Of a stretch of 64,000 bases of DNA, positions 41,720 to 52,664 are shown in pieces. Location: contig BCJU01000001.1 in NCBI GenBank assembly GCA_001600355.1, forward strand, positions 951,178-1,015,177, given 5' to 3'. This stretch comes from Meira nashicola (Eukaryota > Basidiomycota > Exobasidiomycetes > Exobasidiales > Brachybasidiaceae). Below the pieces are notes generated by a model, which worked only from the letters and a program-made list of their open reading frames with translations, was not told where the DNA came from and searched no databases. The translations under genes were made by a program, and so were the position numbers. Each line of letters opens with the position of its first letter. Positions within the stretch are counted from its first letter, which is position 1.

Positions 41720-43717
41720 ATGGCTGAGGGTAGTAAAAAGAGGTTGGAGAACAGTATTTCGGATGAGAATCAAGATGAAGTTCTTCAAAAGAGAGCAAGA
41801 AGAGATGATGGCAACGGACATGGTGAATCAGCAAAGCCACATCAAAATTCCCATTCGTTCTTGAATGCTCTGCCAAATGCAACGCGTTATTATCGATCTT
41901 TGATGCATCGTGATGTGCTCACATTTGTCCTTCTCACACCAAGTACAGACTTTTTGCTCACTGCATCATCCGATGGACATGTCAAATTTTGGAAAAAGCA
42001 AGAGCAAGGAATCGAGTTTGTCAAGAATTATCGAGCTCATCTTGCTCCAGTCACAGGTCTTTGTTGTAGCGCAGATGGTTCTTTGGCAGCTACCATAAGT
42101 AGTGATGGAACAGCAAAAATTTATGATGTTGTCAATTTCGATTTGATCAATATGATCAAGCTTGGTCATACTCCCAGAGCATGTTGTTGGGTACATAAGC
42201 GAGGGAGGGCAGACTCAATCTTGGCAATCTCAGAGGAAGGTTCAACGCGAATACGAATGTATGATGGTCGTGGAGATGGACAAGTTCTACGAACGATTGA
42301 AGGTATTCATCGAGCACCTTGTCATATTCTCACTTATAATGAACCATATGATTGTATCGTATCCGCTGATACGAACGGGATGGTGGAATATTGGTCAGCA
42401 AATGAGCCATTCGAGGTACCGAAAGGGAAAGGAATATGGGATTTCAAGAGTAAAACGGACTTATTTGCATTCAAGAAAGCCAAATGTACGCCAACAAGCA
42501 TAACATTCTCGTCGGACTATGAGATGTTTTCTGCGATTTCTGCAATAGATAGACAAATTCGAATTTTCAATTTTCGGACTGGAAAGCTTATCAAGCAATA
42601 TGATGAATCGATACAAGCTGCACAGGAATCGCAGAAGAAGGCAGAGCAAGCTATCCAAGAAGCTGAAGAGATAAAAGAGCAGAAAAGCATTGACGCTGGG
42701 ATTGTCCTTCTTGATTCAATGGAATTTGGACGTCGATTAGCTGGCGAGCGTGACATAGACGCCAGTTCTGTTGATGCTATAGGCGATGGGGTAAGATCGA
42801 GTATGGGGGGTTGTGCTGCTAATGTGGTCTTTGATGAAAGTTCAACGTACATTTTATATGGAAGCATGTTGGGTATCAAAGTGCGAAACATAGTGAATGA
42901 CAAGGTGGAAGCAATTTTAGGAAAAGATGAAACTATGCGTTTTATCAATGTAGGACTATTTCAAGGCGTAGTGAAAAAGAAGACAAAGAGAAGCTTGGCT
43001 TTGGTAGCCTCCGAAAATCCGGTGATAGCTAATGCTCAGCCAGATATACCCGATCCTACTTTATTCTGTACGGCATTCAAACGTTCAAGATTTTATATGT
43101 TTACCCGTGAAGAGCCAGATAATGATCCTAATTCGAAATCGGGCGCAGAACGTGATATATTCAATGAGAAACCGACAAGAGAAGAGCAAAGCTTGGCTGC
43201 AGCCTCTGCACAAACAGGAGCTTCGAAACGATCAAATGTTGCATCTAGTGCAATTTTGCATACAACAATGGGAGATATTCATTTGCGCCTATTTCCTGAA
43301 CATGCACCTAAAACAGTTGAAAATTTTGTCGGACTAACAAAGAAAGGTTATTATGATAATATAATCTTTCATAGGATCATCAAAAAGTTTATGTTACAAA
43401 CTGGAGATCCTTTAGGAGATGGAACTGGAGGTGAATCTTTATGGGGAAATGAATTTCAAGATGAATTTAGTCGTCAATTACGTCATGATCGACCTTATGT
43501 TTTAAGTATGGCAAACGCAGGTCCAAACACGAACGGTAGCCAATTCTTCATCACCACTGTTCCAACGCCTTGGTTAGACGACAAACATACAATCTTTGGT
43601 AGAGCATCAGGAGGATTTGATGTAATTCATTCGATCGAAAATGCACCTACAAATCGTAATACGGATAAACCTTTAGAAGATATATCTATTCTCAACATTA
43701 CCTTGGATGTAGAGTAA
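41720..43717 (+). CDS. PPWD1: WD40-cyclophilin peptidyl-prolyl isomerase (PPWD1-like)
   Basis: Intronless, 665 aa, close to animal PPWD1. This is a nuclear, spliceosome-associated cyclophilin. The N-terminal WD40 part (about 55-300) begins with the family segment [20 protein letters not shown] and ends near a charged coiled coil (about 295-325). The C-terminal cyclophilin domain (about 510-662) has the isomerase residues: [15 protein letters not shown], where R corresponds to the cyclophilin catalytic Arg, and [16 protein letters not shown] and [10 protein letters not shown]. Isomerase activity is therefore likely intact. The start at 41720 follows CCAAG, and a short basic segment (KKRLENS) comes first. 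It shares the MCB-containing promoter with SCC2, although a cell-cycle role is not established for PPWD1. Confidence 0.93.
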   Translation: MAEGSKKRLENSISDENQDEVLQKRARRDDGNGHGESAKPHQNSHSFLNALPNATRYYRSLMHRDVLTFVLLTPSTDFLLTASSDGHVKFWKKQEQGIEFVKNYRAHLAPVTGLCCSADGSLAATISSDGTAKIYDVVNFDLINMIKLGHTPRACCWVHKRGRADSILAISEEGSTRIRMYDGRGDGQVLRTIEGIHRAPCHILTYNEPYDCIVSADTNGMVEYWSANEPFEVPKGKGIWDFKSKTDLFAFKKAKCTPTSITFSSDYEMFSAISAIDRQIRIFNFRTGKLIKQYDESIQAAQESQKKAEQAIQEAEEIKEQKSIDAGIVLLDSMEFGRRLAGERDIDASSVDAIGDGVRSSMGGCAANVVFDESSTYILYGSMLGIKVRNIVNDKVEAILGKDETMRFINVGLFQGVVKKKTKRSLALVASENPVIANAQPDIPDPTLFCTAFKRSRFYMFTREEPDNDPNSKSGAERDIFNEKPTREEQSLAAASAQTGASKRSNVASSAILHTTMGDIHLRLFPEHAPKTVENFVGLTKKGYYDNIIFHRIIKKFMLQTGDPLGDGTGGESLWGNEFQDEFSRQLRHDRPYVLSMANAGPNTNGSQFFITTVPTPWLDDKHTIFGRASGGFDVIHSIENAPTNRNTDKPLEDISILNITLDVE

Positions 43718-44293
43718 ACGGCGCCGTATCCCAATTTCTGGCTCCGATTTTTACATTACCACATGCTTCTTTCTGTATTATATTCCAATTACAATCCCGC
43801 TTTCGGCATATGCTCTTTTCCTTTGTAACAAACAATAAAGATATACATGCATGAATCTTATATTTGACATGACCCGCTCAATCATTGAGTCATATTCTCT
43901 GTTCCAATGCAGCGATACAATCGAAGCCAAAGAGAATGTTACAGTTTATTGGTTCACTTTACACTTTGGTCATATACGCCGCTTGAACACGGAGCTAAAA
44001 AGATCATCGGCGCATATTTGTGAATGTGCTTGAGAATTACATATCCCGAGACAAAGGCTTCTCTAGAAAACGTGTTTCGGACCGTTTTGAATTATATACA
44101 AATGAGGTAGACAGCACAATCAAGCAAGAAGAGCGCGCGCGTGTGTGTAGAATGTATGTGCTCTATCCATGCAATCAAATTTTGATCATGCACCCATGAT
44201 TAGAATCAATTTACATTTGATTAATAGGTGCACCGCTTTTGATTTCTTCTTCTTCTTACCTCGACCAACGATTGCCATGTTCCTTACCTTAAA
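43718..44293. other. intergenic, PPWD1 3' side to membrane-protein gene
   Basis: About 575 bp with no supported gene. It includes a short alternating purine-pyrimidine patch (GCGCGCGCGTGTGTG near 44133-44147) that could adopt Z-DNA. If the next protein has a signal peptide on an earlier exon, that exon should lie here, but I could not find one. Confidence 0.4.
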
Positions 44294-45817
44294 ATGAAGG
44301 TGGAAAAAAATAAAAAGATGCAAAGGCGACAAACACAAGAGCAAGAAGATTGTTTTGTGGATTATGCTCAATTATCATGTTATCCAACATCTGACACTCG
44401 AATCTTGCAAGACCAATGGGGAAAGGTGAGTTTTCAATGGATCCAAAAGGAATAAAAAGAAAGTTTTTAATGGTGCTAACTTGATTACCAATGGTACAGT
44501 TTATTTGGAATCGCAATTTCCCAGAGTTTACAAACAGAGGAGATAGAGTAGACATTTACCTTTTTCATGCGGATAGCGATAAACTTGTAAAGACGTGGTC
44601 AGATATACCAAATGAACAAGGAAGGATTGCATTTTCACCCGTAGATCAATGGTGGCAAGGTAGGATTGCTGCTGATAATTATAATGGTACACATATTCCC
44701 TGGCCGTACTATTTCATCGTAACCTATGCGGGTGAGGGCCTTGCTGGACCTTTGACCCGCCAACCTACTTTCTATGCCGTTCGTGAGTTCTAATTTAAGT
44801 CTTTTTTAGCATTTCAATCACAGCTCTACTGACACCTACAATTTTACCACAGAAACCGCAATGCCAGCTTTGATAGTTGCTCAGCTCTCGTCTTCATCAG
44901 CTGCTGCCGCTGCTTCATCCTCAGCCGCTGCGGCATCTGCTAGTAGTCTATCAGCATCGCATTCACCGACTGGCACATTAAATGCAAGTAGTAGCACTTT
45001 TCCATCGCCAACACCTGTACCTTCGAGTGATTTGCCACTCGCTTCAAGTTTTGCTGCAAGTTTGACATCTGCTCTCGTATCAAGTTTAAGCGCAATCAAC
45101 GCTACAGGTACACAATCTTTGCAAAGCGTTGCTACCACGACCTTCTCTGATGGTGCAATTTTTACAGCATCAGCGACAGCAGTTGCAAACGGTCAATTGA
45201 ATGAAGCAGGAGAAGATCATGGGCTACCAGGTTTTGCCATCGCTCTTATTATAGTCTTTGGATTGTTGACTTTGATTGCTTTCCTTATCGGCATTTACTT
45301 CTGCATCAGTGCAACAAGAAGAAGTGATTCCCAGGATGATATTGATAATGACAAAGACAGTGGCATAGGAAGCAATACGCCTTTCTTTGGCGGCACTGTA
45401 AACGATCAACAAATCAGTCAAGATATCGGTGAGAGTCCGTTACGGCGTTCCGATCGTCGAATTAGCGATATCAGCATTGAACATAGACATCAAGAAGCAT
45501 TAACGGCAACTGAAGTTTGGAGATTAGCAAATGCATTTCGAAGTGCTTTGCGTAGACCTAGGCATGGTACACATACACGCTCAAACAGTCTGGCAGGCAT
45601 ACGTGAAATACCTTCGAATGGCTCAAATCCTACTTCGAGCGGTGGTGATGGCCCAATCATGTCGCCTGAGCTGGATGCTGGAGCGGACAGATCTGTGGAA
45701 GATGCATTTGATCCTGCAGAGTCTTTATTGCGCGAAGAGCTTGCAAGAGAAGGAAAAAGTATTCGTTTAGTGCAAGATCGGAAAAAGCCAGAATTACACG
45801 GGGAATACAACCATTGA
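44294..45817 (+). CDS. Ala/Ser-rich single-pass membrane protein
   Basis: Three exons: join(44294..44425, 44500..44782, 44853..45817), 459 aa. Donors GTGAGT and GTGAGT; acceptors GGTACAG and ACCACAG; a TGCTAAC branch site precedes the first. Residues about 15-140 form a compact domain with one Cys pair (DCFVDYAQLSC), a beta-rich core (RVDIYLFHADSDKLVKTW, then IPNEQGRIAFSP) and GPLTRQPTFY. This looks like an extracellular domain of fungal wall or sensor proteins, but I cannot name the family. A low-complexity Ala/Ser stalk (about 150-265) suits O-mannosylation. A strong membrane segment follows (about 270-297, IALIIVFGLLTLIAFLIGIYF), then a cytosolic tail of about 160 residues. The architecture calls for a signal peptide, yet the start (MKVEKNKKMQRRQ) is hydrophilic, so a 5' exon may be missing. 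Confidence 0.65.
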
Positions 45818-46064
45818 CAATCTATCAATTTTATCACACCTTCTAATACCCTCTATCAATAATCCTCAAGAGAATGATCCCCCTTTCTGTCATACAGGCA
45901 AGTGGAGTATCATGAAAACAGATTCTCTCTTTTGTTTTTCATATCTAGAATACATATTTGCGCGCAATTTCACAAAGAAGGCATGTATTTTTGGCATGAT
46001 GACGAATGAATGTTTTTAGTACAAATTGATTCGAAACCCCACATTGTTTGCAGAGAGATAGATT

Positions 46065-47747
46065 CTATGCACTTCGTTTATCCGTGCTCACCCGCCATGC
46101 GGCTGCGGGCAGCTTTTGTAATTGTCTTGCTTTGGGTAGAATGAAACCAATCAGGACGATTGCACCCAAAACGACACATATTCCTGATGTAATGAAATAA
46201 CCATCTCGTTCGATGATACAATGTCCTCCTGCTGCTTTGCAAGCCGATTTACCTAGATCGCTCGTACATTCTCCACTGTTATTGACCAATTTAGGCAAAA
46301 TTTCCACCATCTTATCCCCTAAAGTTACGGAACATCTCGATTTCGTAAACAGGTCCACCGATTTCAAGACCAGTGGGCGAGGCCATGTGCCACCTAAATT
46401 GCTGACGGTGTTCAATAAGGTCATATAAGTACCGCCGATCAGAGGATCTGCAATTTGTGTGTGAAAGGCGGAAATACCGACAAATTGAACCGTTGAAGCA
46501 AAACTTGAAGTAACTGTCGTGACAGCGATCAATAAGAAGTAGCTCAATGGGATAGCTACCTTGCTGCCATCACTTGCGGTTGTACTTGGAAATCCAGCCA
46601 CAATTGCCATACTGGCAACGGCGAAACCCAATCTTGCCACATAACCAACCAGCCAAGGACGCAAAGCATTATCTCCTTTTGACCATCTTGCAGCCAAATA
46701 ACCGAGAATTATTTGAAAAGGGAAATCAATCAAAACGGTCAACGCTAAATCTTCTTTCCCGAATCCTTTCTCGACCAATTTAAGACCAGTCACCGCATCG
46801 TTTGCCTGAAAACCAATTTTGGCGACCAAGTGAATGATGATAAATGTTTGCACATGCTTTAGCTTGCAGATTCGTATCATCGTATCATACACGCTTCTCA
46901 AATCCATATCAGCCTTGCCAGATCGTTCCGCATCTTCCTTCTTAAAGAATAACAACCAGGTTGTGACGAACAAAAAGCATAAGGCTGACAGCTTGAGATA
47001 CGCACCAAGAGAAAGGATCGGATACTCCAATGCTGTGCTACGAATATATTTGTTGCAGAATTCCACACTGTTGAAAGCTAAGAATACCGTAAAACTAAGG
47101 AAATAACCGGTATTGAGACCTACCGTTTGAGCTGTACTTGCATAGCTCAAATTTTCATCTGATAGCAATGTCAAAGCCCACCCGTCAACGGCAATATCTT
47201 GTGTGGCGGCAAAGAGAACCAAGGTGAAAAAGAGTGCGGTTATCAGATATACATTGGGTGTCTCGACCAGAAGTAGTGCATCTGCATATTCCGAAACGGC
47301 ATACAACATTGCACCAACGATCAATTGAATGGGAACGATCCAGGATTTACGTCTACCTAAGTTCAAATTGATGTTCAAAAAGGGTACTCGCCAAGAGTTT
47401 ACGAAACAACTATCAACGATTGGACTCCATAGCAATTTGAGCGAGTAAGGATATGTTGCAAGCGAGAAAATTCCAATATCACTGTACGACAATCTCGCCT
47501 TTAATAAAAATGGCATTGTTCCGAAAGCCAAACCGACAGGAATACCTTGCAAAAAGTACAAGATGACGAGTAATATGATTGCCTTTATATCGGCAGCGTG
47601 TAACTCTGGGTGACTCTTTTCATTCCCGCTGTCTAAAGAAGAAGCTCCATTTTGAGTAGCCGCCTTGAAATCATCAGCCGTTTGACTAGCGCTAAGATCA
47701 ACGCTATGTGAATCTGGCTTCTTTGTTGATGCCCTCTTCGCAGGCAT
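46065..47747 (-). CDS. acetyl-CoA transporter (SLC33A1/AT-1-like)
   Basis: Intronless, 560 aa. A multi-pass major-facilitator-related carrier of the Acatn family, placed in the ER/Golgi membrane in animals, where it imports acetyl-CoA for lumenal acetylation. Family segments are clear: LYFLQGIPVGLAFGTMPFLL (first helix after a 60-residue hydrophilic N-terminus), YPYSLKLLWSPIVD, RRKSWIVPIQLIVG, ATQDIAVDGWALTLL and YASTAQTVGLNTGYFL. The second half has NDAVTGLKLVEKGFGKEDLAL and GGTYMTLLNTVSNLGGTWPR. A C-terminal lumenal or cytosolic loop is Cys-rich (CTSDLGKSACKAAGGHC). ATG at 47747 is the first Met. Divergent from the MAP kinase kinase gene across about 620 bp. Function in fungi is inferred from family. 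Confidence 0.9.
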   Translation of the reverse strand: MPAKRASTKKPDSHSVDLSASQTADDFKAATQNGASSLDSGNEKSHPELHAADIKAIILLVILYFLQGIPVGLAFGTMPFLLKARLSYSDIGIFSLATYPYSLKLLWSPIVDSCFVNSWRVPFLNINLNLGRRKSWIVPIQLIVGAMLYAVSEYADALLLVETPNVYLITALFFTLVLFAATQDIAVDGWALTLLSDENLSYASTAQTVGLNTGYFLSFTVFLAFNSVEFCNKYIRSTALEYPILSLGAYLKLSALCFLFVTTWLLFFKKEDAERSGKADMDLRSVYDTMIRICKLKHVQTFIIIHLVAKIGFQANDAVTGLKLVEKGFGKEDLALTVLIDFPFQIILGYLAARWSKGDNALRPWLVGYVARLGFAVASMAIVAGFPSTTASDGSKVAIPLSYFLLIAVTTVTSSFASTVQFVGISAFHTQIADPLIGGTYMTLLNTVSNLGGTWPRPLVLKSVDLFTKSRCSVTLGDKMVEILPKLVNNSGECTSDLGKSACKAAGGHCIIERDGYFITSGICVVLGAIVLIGFILPKARQLQKLPAAAWRVSTDKRSA

Positions 47748-48367
47748 GATTTATGATCGTGATCGAGAGAATGCTTTTTGCAATCCCTTACTCTGATGGA
47801 ATAGTCACGAAGCTGCTCTACGGAGAGGTTGAGGAACAACAAGTGTAGGTCAAAAATGTAGAAGGCTTCGTGTTCTTCTCTCCTTTCTTCCAAAAATAAG
47901 TAATGCAAGCACACTCGTGGAACGAAAGATATAAGCGTACCTTAGCGCGTTATATTCGTCTGGCTCCTAGGTATCCGTGCATGCGCGGAGCACTTTAACA
48001 GTGTTGCTTGCTTGTCCCAGAAATTAAAGTATGCCTGATATTTGTGGTTAAGAGACAATTACATGCCAAAGTCTGTTGGCGTTCATTTTGTTGCTCTTGT
48101 CTTTTCATTTCCTCCGCCAATACAGACTGCCACTGGTAGGAAGCAAATAGAACTCTTCAGATTGAGATCTGTGCTTTAGCTTACTCTTCCATTCAAACTT
48201 TCAGACCTGGTTGAGCCCCAGAATATAACGCAATAATACCAGAGCTTGGAGACTTTTTGTTGGTGATATAAATTGTACTCAAGCGGGACTTTGACGACTT
48301 CAGCCTTTTTTTCCTTCGATCGAGTGCTAAGAAGGAGCCAAATTTGCTTTCCTAATCCAATCACACA
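47748..48367. promoter_or_regulatory. divergent promoter, acetyl-CoA transporter / MAPKK
   Basis: About 620 bp without a gene. I looked for the ACAAAGGGA pheromone-response element known from smuts and did not see it. Pyrimidine-rich stretches precede the MAPKK start. Confidence 0.4.
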
Positions 48368-49645
48368 ATGTCAAGTGTACGTAAGAAGCGTAATTTCAAG
48401 GACCTTCACCTGCCCAGCACAACCTTATCAACTCCTGCACCAAATACCGCCTCAACAGCTGACGGGAAATCTGATGGGAAATCGACAGCTCCAACTTTGA
48501 AATCGGGAGTAACCGCAGGAACACAGGGGAGCAAGAGCGGAAGCAGTAATGGTATACAAACCGCACAAAGCACTTCATCGAAACTCGCAAGCACGTCTGT
48601 TGATACGGAAAGCGGAGCGGATTATCATGACCGATTAAGCGAGAAGCTTGCAAATTTTGGATTAGGATACAAATTGGTCTTGAAGAATGAAGATCTCAAA
48701 TTTTTGAGTGAGCTAGGAAGTGGAAATGGAGGAACAGTGACAAAGGTTCTGCATACAAAGAGTGATACGATCATGGCCAAAAAAGTCGTCTTAATAGATG
48801 CAAAAACAGAGGTACGAAAACAAATTTTGCGAGAGCTACAAATTCTGCATGAATGCAATAGTCCACACATCGTTAGCTTTTATGGTGCATTCTTGGCTGA
48901 ACCACATATCTGTATGTGCATGGAATACATGGACGTTGGATCACTTGATTCAATATACAAAAAGAATGGACCTATCAAGCCTGACATTTGTGGACAAGTC
49001 ATCATCGCTGTCGTCCGTGGACTTACCTACCTATATGCTAATCATAAAATTATCCATCGGGATGTCAAGCCGAGCAATATTCTTGTCAATGGAGAAGGAA
49101 GGATCAAGATTATCGATTTTGGTGTGTCGGGTGAGCTTATCAATTCTATTGCGGATACCTTTGTTGGAACAAGTACATACATGAGTCCAGAGAGAATTAA
49201 AGGAGATCAATACAGTGTCAAATCTGATGTTTGGTCTTTGGGTGTTTCGATCATCGAGCTGGCTCTCGGAAGATTCCCATTTGCAGAAAATGATGACGAA
49301 GAAGATGAAGAAGTGCCAGAAGAGTTACAAGGAACATTATCTCCCGCAAAGCCTGGCGGAGGATTGGCTAATAAACAGAGGAAAGGTGATCGATCAGCTG
49401 AATCAAACGGTGGAGGATTCAGTATGTTTGATCTTTTGCAAAGGATCGTCAATGAGCCACCATTGGCACTACCTCGTGGAGACGGGAGGTTCTCCGAGGA
49501 GTTCTGTGACTTTATCGATCTATGTCTACGAAAAGATCTAAGCGCGAGACCAAGTCCGAAGGAGTTGAGTAACAACACATACTTTAAGAAAATAGAAGCG
49601 CAAAAGGTAGATCTGTTGGATTGGGTAAAAGGCTTAAAGAAGTAA
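48368..49645 (+). CDS. MAP kinase kinase, Ste7/Fuz7 type
   Basis: Intronless, 425 aa. A dual-specificity kinase of the pheromone/filamentation cascade. The N-terminus holds a MAPK-docking D-site: basic RKKR followed by hydrophobic FKDLHL (about residues 5-14). The kinase domain spans about 110-415, with LGSGNGGTV (glycine loop), AKKV (Lys), HRDVKPSN, IDFGVSG and SPERI. The activation loop SIADTFVG has the Ser and Thr of the MEK S/T-x-A-x-T phosphosite pattern. A Gly/acidic insert in the C-lobe (DDEEDEEVPEEL to the KQRKGDRSAES stretch) corresponds to the MEK proline-rich-insert position. Ste7/Fuz7 is favoured over Mkk1 or Pbs2 by the D-site position and by HICMCMEYMDVGSLDSIYKK, but the assignment is by similarity recalled, not computed. 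Confidence 0.9.
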   Translation: MSSVRKKRNFKDLHLPSTTLSTPAPNTASTADGKSDGKSTAPTLKSGVTAGTQGSKSGSSNGIQTAQSTSSKLASTSVDTESGADYHDRLSEKLANFGLGYKLVLKNEDLKFLSELGSGNGGTVTKVLHTKSDTIMAKKVVLIDAKTEVRKQILRELQILHECNSPHIVSFYGAFLAEPHICMCMEYMDVGSLDSIYKKNGPIKPDICGQVIIAVVRGLTYLYANHKIIHRDVKPSNILVNGEGRIKIIDFGVSGELINSIADTFVGTSTYMSPERIKGDQYSVKSDVWSLGVSIIELALGRFPFAENDDEEDEEVPEELQGTLSPAKPGGGLANKQRKGDRSAESNGGGFSMFDLLQRIVNEPPLALPRGDGRFSEEFCDFIDLCLRKDLSARPSPKELSNNTYFKKIEAQKVDLLDWVKGLKK

Positions 49646-49966
49646 GCTCGATCATGTCATTTTATAAGCACACATCATTTTCATTTTCTAATCTCATATT
49701 GTTTTACGATTTTTGCTGAGATTTCATGCTAATCTCACGAAATGCAAACTAATCATAAGGCCCAAGAAAGAGCCCTCCCTCGGTCGGAACATTGCAATCT
49801 TTCTCCCATTCGCTCATGCAACAATAAATGTAGTTGGAGATTATATGCATTTGTTGATATGATAAGAGTGTTCTTACACGATTTGTTGCGTTTATCCACC
49901 AGCCCTGATGAAATGAAGAGATGACGTTAGTACAAGTGAAGGTGATAAAGAAGGGTGTCCATTTAC
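49646..49966. other. convergent 3' intergenic, MAPKK / COX7c
   Basis: About 320 bp with no gene; presumably two 3' UTRs. Confidence 0.45.
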
Positions 49967-50276
49967 TTACTTCTTCAATTGGAAGCGGGTAGCGATGAAT
50001 GGCAAACTGTAGCCAAAAGCACAGAATGAGAAGACACCGATCAAGAGACCTGTCTTGTGTTTAGGTCCGGTCTTGAAAGGTACTGAATAGTCAATGAAAG
50101 AAAGATAGAGTATCGCGATTAGCACTTTGCCCATATGTATATTACTTCATCCTATTTTTATCTGCAAAATACGTACCAGCTGTTTCGAATGTGTTTTCGA
50201 CGTGAGCAAAACGAACGCCACGCATTGAGCGGGCTGCCATTGGAATTGCACGACTTGCAAGAACTGAAGAAACCAT
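49967..50276 (-). CDS. COX8: cytochrome c oxidase subunit VIIc (yeast Cox8)
   Basis: Two exons: complement(join(49967..50082, 50177..50276)), 71 aa. A small inner-membrane subunit of complex IV. Exon 1 encodes a mitochondrial presequence, Arg-rich and without acidic residues (SRAIPMAARSMRGVRFAH), then VENTFETA. Exon 2, read after a GTACGT donor and an ATTCAG acceptor, gives VPFKTGPKHKTGLL, one membrane span (IGVFSFCAFGYSLPFIA) and TRFQLKK at the end, matching animal COX7C (LPFS...FGSGFATPFLVVRHQLLK). Length is normal for the family. The frame is open upstream of the chosen ATG in exon 1, but the upstream frame does not look coding. Shares a 360-bp divergent region with the DAHP synthase gene. 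Confidence 0.9.
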
Positions 50277-50636
50277 AATTGATATGGTAAACCGACTGAA
50301 CTGTTTATGGTGGAAAGGAGAAAAGAAAAAGAAGATTTTGGTTTGATCACCAATACAACAACTTGTTCTCAGCCCATAGCGCGCGCCCGCAAAAATCGCT
50401 ATTACAGCCAATGATAGGCTTAACCCAAAAACAACAGCCACCAAAGCCGATACTGACCGAGCATGTAAGAAAACGCGTTTCTGCTTAACTAAGTTGAGTT
50501 TTAGACTCAAGTGCAGGGGTGCGGGAGTTGCTTCGGTTAAACGCAAAAAAGTCCGGCGGTCAAATTAGTTTAGACTCATGCGAAGAAAAAGAGGAAGACT
50601 GTTCAATATTGTACGCCATCATCAAGCAATACTCGA
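50277..50636. promoter_or_regulatory. divergent promoter, COX8 / DAHP synthase
   Basis: A 360-bp intergenic stretch with no gene. It contains one ACGCGT near 50473 and a GTTTAGACTCA/TGAGTTTTAGACTCA-like repeat pair near 50494-50508 and 50567-50578. Promoter role is inferred from position. Confidence 0.35.
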
Positions 50637-52223
50637 ATGGCTTCCTCAAGTGATGCAATCAACAGACCGGCTTGGACTCCTTCATCGTGGAGGAAGTATC
50701 CAATCTCACAACCGGTAGAATACCCTTCACAAAAAGGATTGGAAGATGTTACACAGCAACTTCGTTCTTTGCCCGGATTGGTTACCTCGCACGAGATTCG
50801 ATCATTACGTGCACAATTAGCATCTGTGGCTCAAGGAAAATCATTTTTGCTACAAGGTGGAGATTGTGCGGAGCTATTTGCTGATTGTACACCTGACAAA
50901 ATTGAAGGAAAGGTAAAATTATTACTCTTGATGTCATTGATCATCATTTGGGGTGCAAGAATACCGGTCGTACGTGTGGGTAGAATTGCAGGGCAATATG
51001 CAAAGCCAAGAAGTAAGGCAACAGAGATGGTGGAAATGTCTTTTTCAAAACCAGATGGTAGTTTCACAACAGAAAAGAAGGAAGTTTTGACTTTCAGAGG
51101 TGATAACATTAACGGATTTGCAACCGATCAGCGGATACCCGATCCACAAAGGCTTCTAACTGCATACTTTTACAGCTGTACGACATTGAATCACATTCGT
51201 GCATCTTTGGGTAGTGGATTGGCTGATTTGCATGCTCCTCTATCATGGACAACATCTCACGTTCGATCAGAGTCTTTGGCAAAACAATTTTCTCACATTG
51301 TTTCCAGTTTGACCGATGCTTTGGACTTTATGCGTGTTATTGGTGCTGAATCGCAAAATGATACTGTTTCCAAATTGGAGACTGTTGACTACTTTATCGC
51401 ACATGAATGTTTGACCTTGGAATTCGAAGAAGCAATGACCCGTCAAACAATCAATGCAAACAAGCAACAATCCGCTAAACAACAACCCGAAGCAATACCT
51501 CCTCCCTTTTACGATTTATCCGCTCATTTTGTCTGGCTAGGAGATCGAACAAGGGCTGTGAATGAAGCACATGCTGAATTTGTCAGGGGAATTGCAAATC
51601 CAATTGGAATCAAAGTAGGACCAAGTATGAAACCTGATGAACTTATTTCTCTTCTATCTATCGTTGATCCAAGTCAGGGAGCCGATCTCGGAAAAGTGAC
51701 TCTTATAGCAAGATTTGGACGTGGAAAGTCTCAAACTCATCTTCCCGCATTGATCAAAGCTATCCAAAGTTCTCCATGGAATAAGTCCGTCATTTGGTGT
51801 TGCGATCCGATGCACGGAAACACCATATCATCACCTTCCGATCCTTCCTTGAAAACGAGAGCATTCGGCGATGTTCTGACAGAATTGACTGAGCAATTAG
51901 CCATTCATGCTCAGAATAATAGTCATCTTGGTGGCATACACTTGGAATTAACGGGAGAGGTGGACGAATACGGTGAAAGTGTAACCGAATGCACTGGTGG
52001 AGCGATGGGTTTGGAAGATTCTCATTTAAAAATGCGGTATAGAACTCATTGTGATCCTAGATTGAATTTGGAACAATCTTTGGATATCGCTTTTATGATC
52101 TCAAATGCGCTCAAAAGTGAGAGATTGAATGGAACCGCTTCATCTTCTACAAAATCTGCTACTGAAAAGTACGATCATGATGCACTTGTAAAGGAACTAC
52201 TAAACGGTACCAGCACACTATAA
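50637..52223 (+). CDS. DAHP synthase, class II (plant/aro-8 type)
   Basis: Intronless, 528 aa. It condenses phosphoenolpyruvate and erythrose 4-phosphate, the first step of the shikimate pathway. This is the class II (AroA-II) fold, unlike yeast Aro3/Aro4, and corresponds to Neurospora aro-8. Motifs in order: FLLQGGDCAELF (metal Cys), VVRVGRIAGQYAKPRS, FRGDNINGF, HFVWLGDRTR, GIKVGPSMKP, ARFGRGK, WCCDPMHGNT (metal His), GGIHLELTGE (metal Glu) and CDPRLNLEQSLDIAF (metal Asp). All four metal ligands are visible, so activity is expected. The segment before GRIAGQY (LLLLMSLIIIWGARIP) is hydrophobic as in the family core. No clear targeting signal. A Gln-rich loop (NANKQQSAKQQPE) is an insert in the middle. 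Confidence 0.95.
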   Translation: MASSSDAINRPAWTPSSWRKYPISQPVEYPSQKGLEDVTQQLRSLPGLVTSHEIRSLRAQLASVAQGKSFLLQGGDCAELFADCTPDKIEGKVKLLLLMSLIIIWGARIPVVRVGRIAGQYAKPRSKATEMVEMSFSKPDGSFTTEKKEVLTFRGDNINGFATDQRIPDPQRLLTAYFYSCTTLNHIRASLGSGLADLHAPLSWTTSHVRSESLAKQFSHIVSSLTDALDFMRVIGAESQNDTVSKLETVDYFIAHECLTLEFEEAMTRQTINANKQQSAKQQPEAIPPPFYDLSAHFVWLGDRTRAVNEAHAEFVRGIANPIGIKVGPSMKPDELISLLSIVDPSQGADLGKVTLIARFGRGKSQTHLPALIKAIQSSPWNKSVIWCCDPMHGNTISSPSDPSLKTRAFGDVLTELTEQLAIHAQNNSHLGGIHLELTGEVDEYGESVTECTGGAMGLEDSHLKMRYRTHCDPRLNLEQSLDIAFMISNALKSERLNGTASSSTKSATEKYDHDALVKELLNGTSTL

Positions 52224-52664
52224 ATTAGATGATAATTATCGCATATACTACGTCATAATTGAGGCTTAACGCTCCGTGCTGTCAATCTCAGTTTCGTGCG
52301 AGTGAGAAAGACAAAGATAAGTTGACTCCATGTTTACTCCCCTTCAACCGGCGGAATGGATCGTCTTGCTCTGAGAAAGGAAGAGCTATGACAATTCTAG
52401 TTATGACCTACGCCGAAAGTATGATCTAATACATGTGCACCAATACCCCCGAGGTTCCCTCATCTCTCCAGCATATTTTACGCTCCGCTCCGTGAAGAAG
52501 TAGGATAGACTGTATGATCACGAAGACCACGTTTTCTCAATTATACTGGTCTGCCCCGACATCGAGAATGTAAAATGGCGTTCTCACAATGATTCCAAAA
52601 GATCAAAAGGCTCGACGTTAGCTGTAGGTGAATTTTATCAAAATGCTTCCTCACCACCATCAGA
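52224..52664. other. intergenic after DAHP synthase
   Basis: About 440 bp with no supported gene. It should hold the DAHP synthase 3' UTR and the promoter of the small gene that follows. Confidence 0.4.

Noticed and set aside
44186..44278. 30-codon minus-strand frame with a poly-lysine run
   Set aside because: Too short, simple composition, and no recognisable protein; no downstream exon was found.
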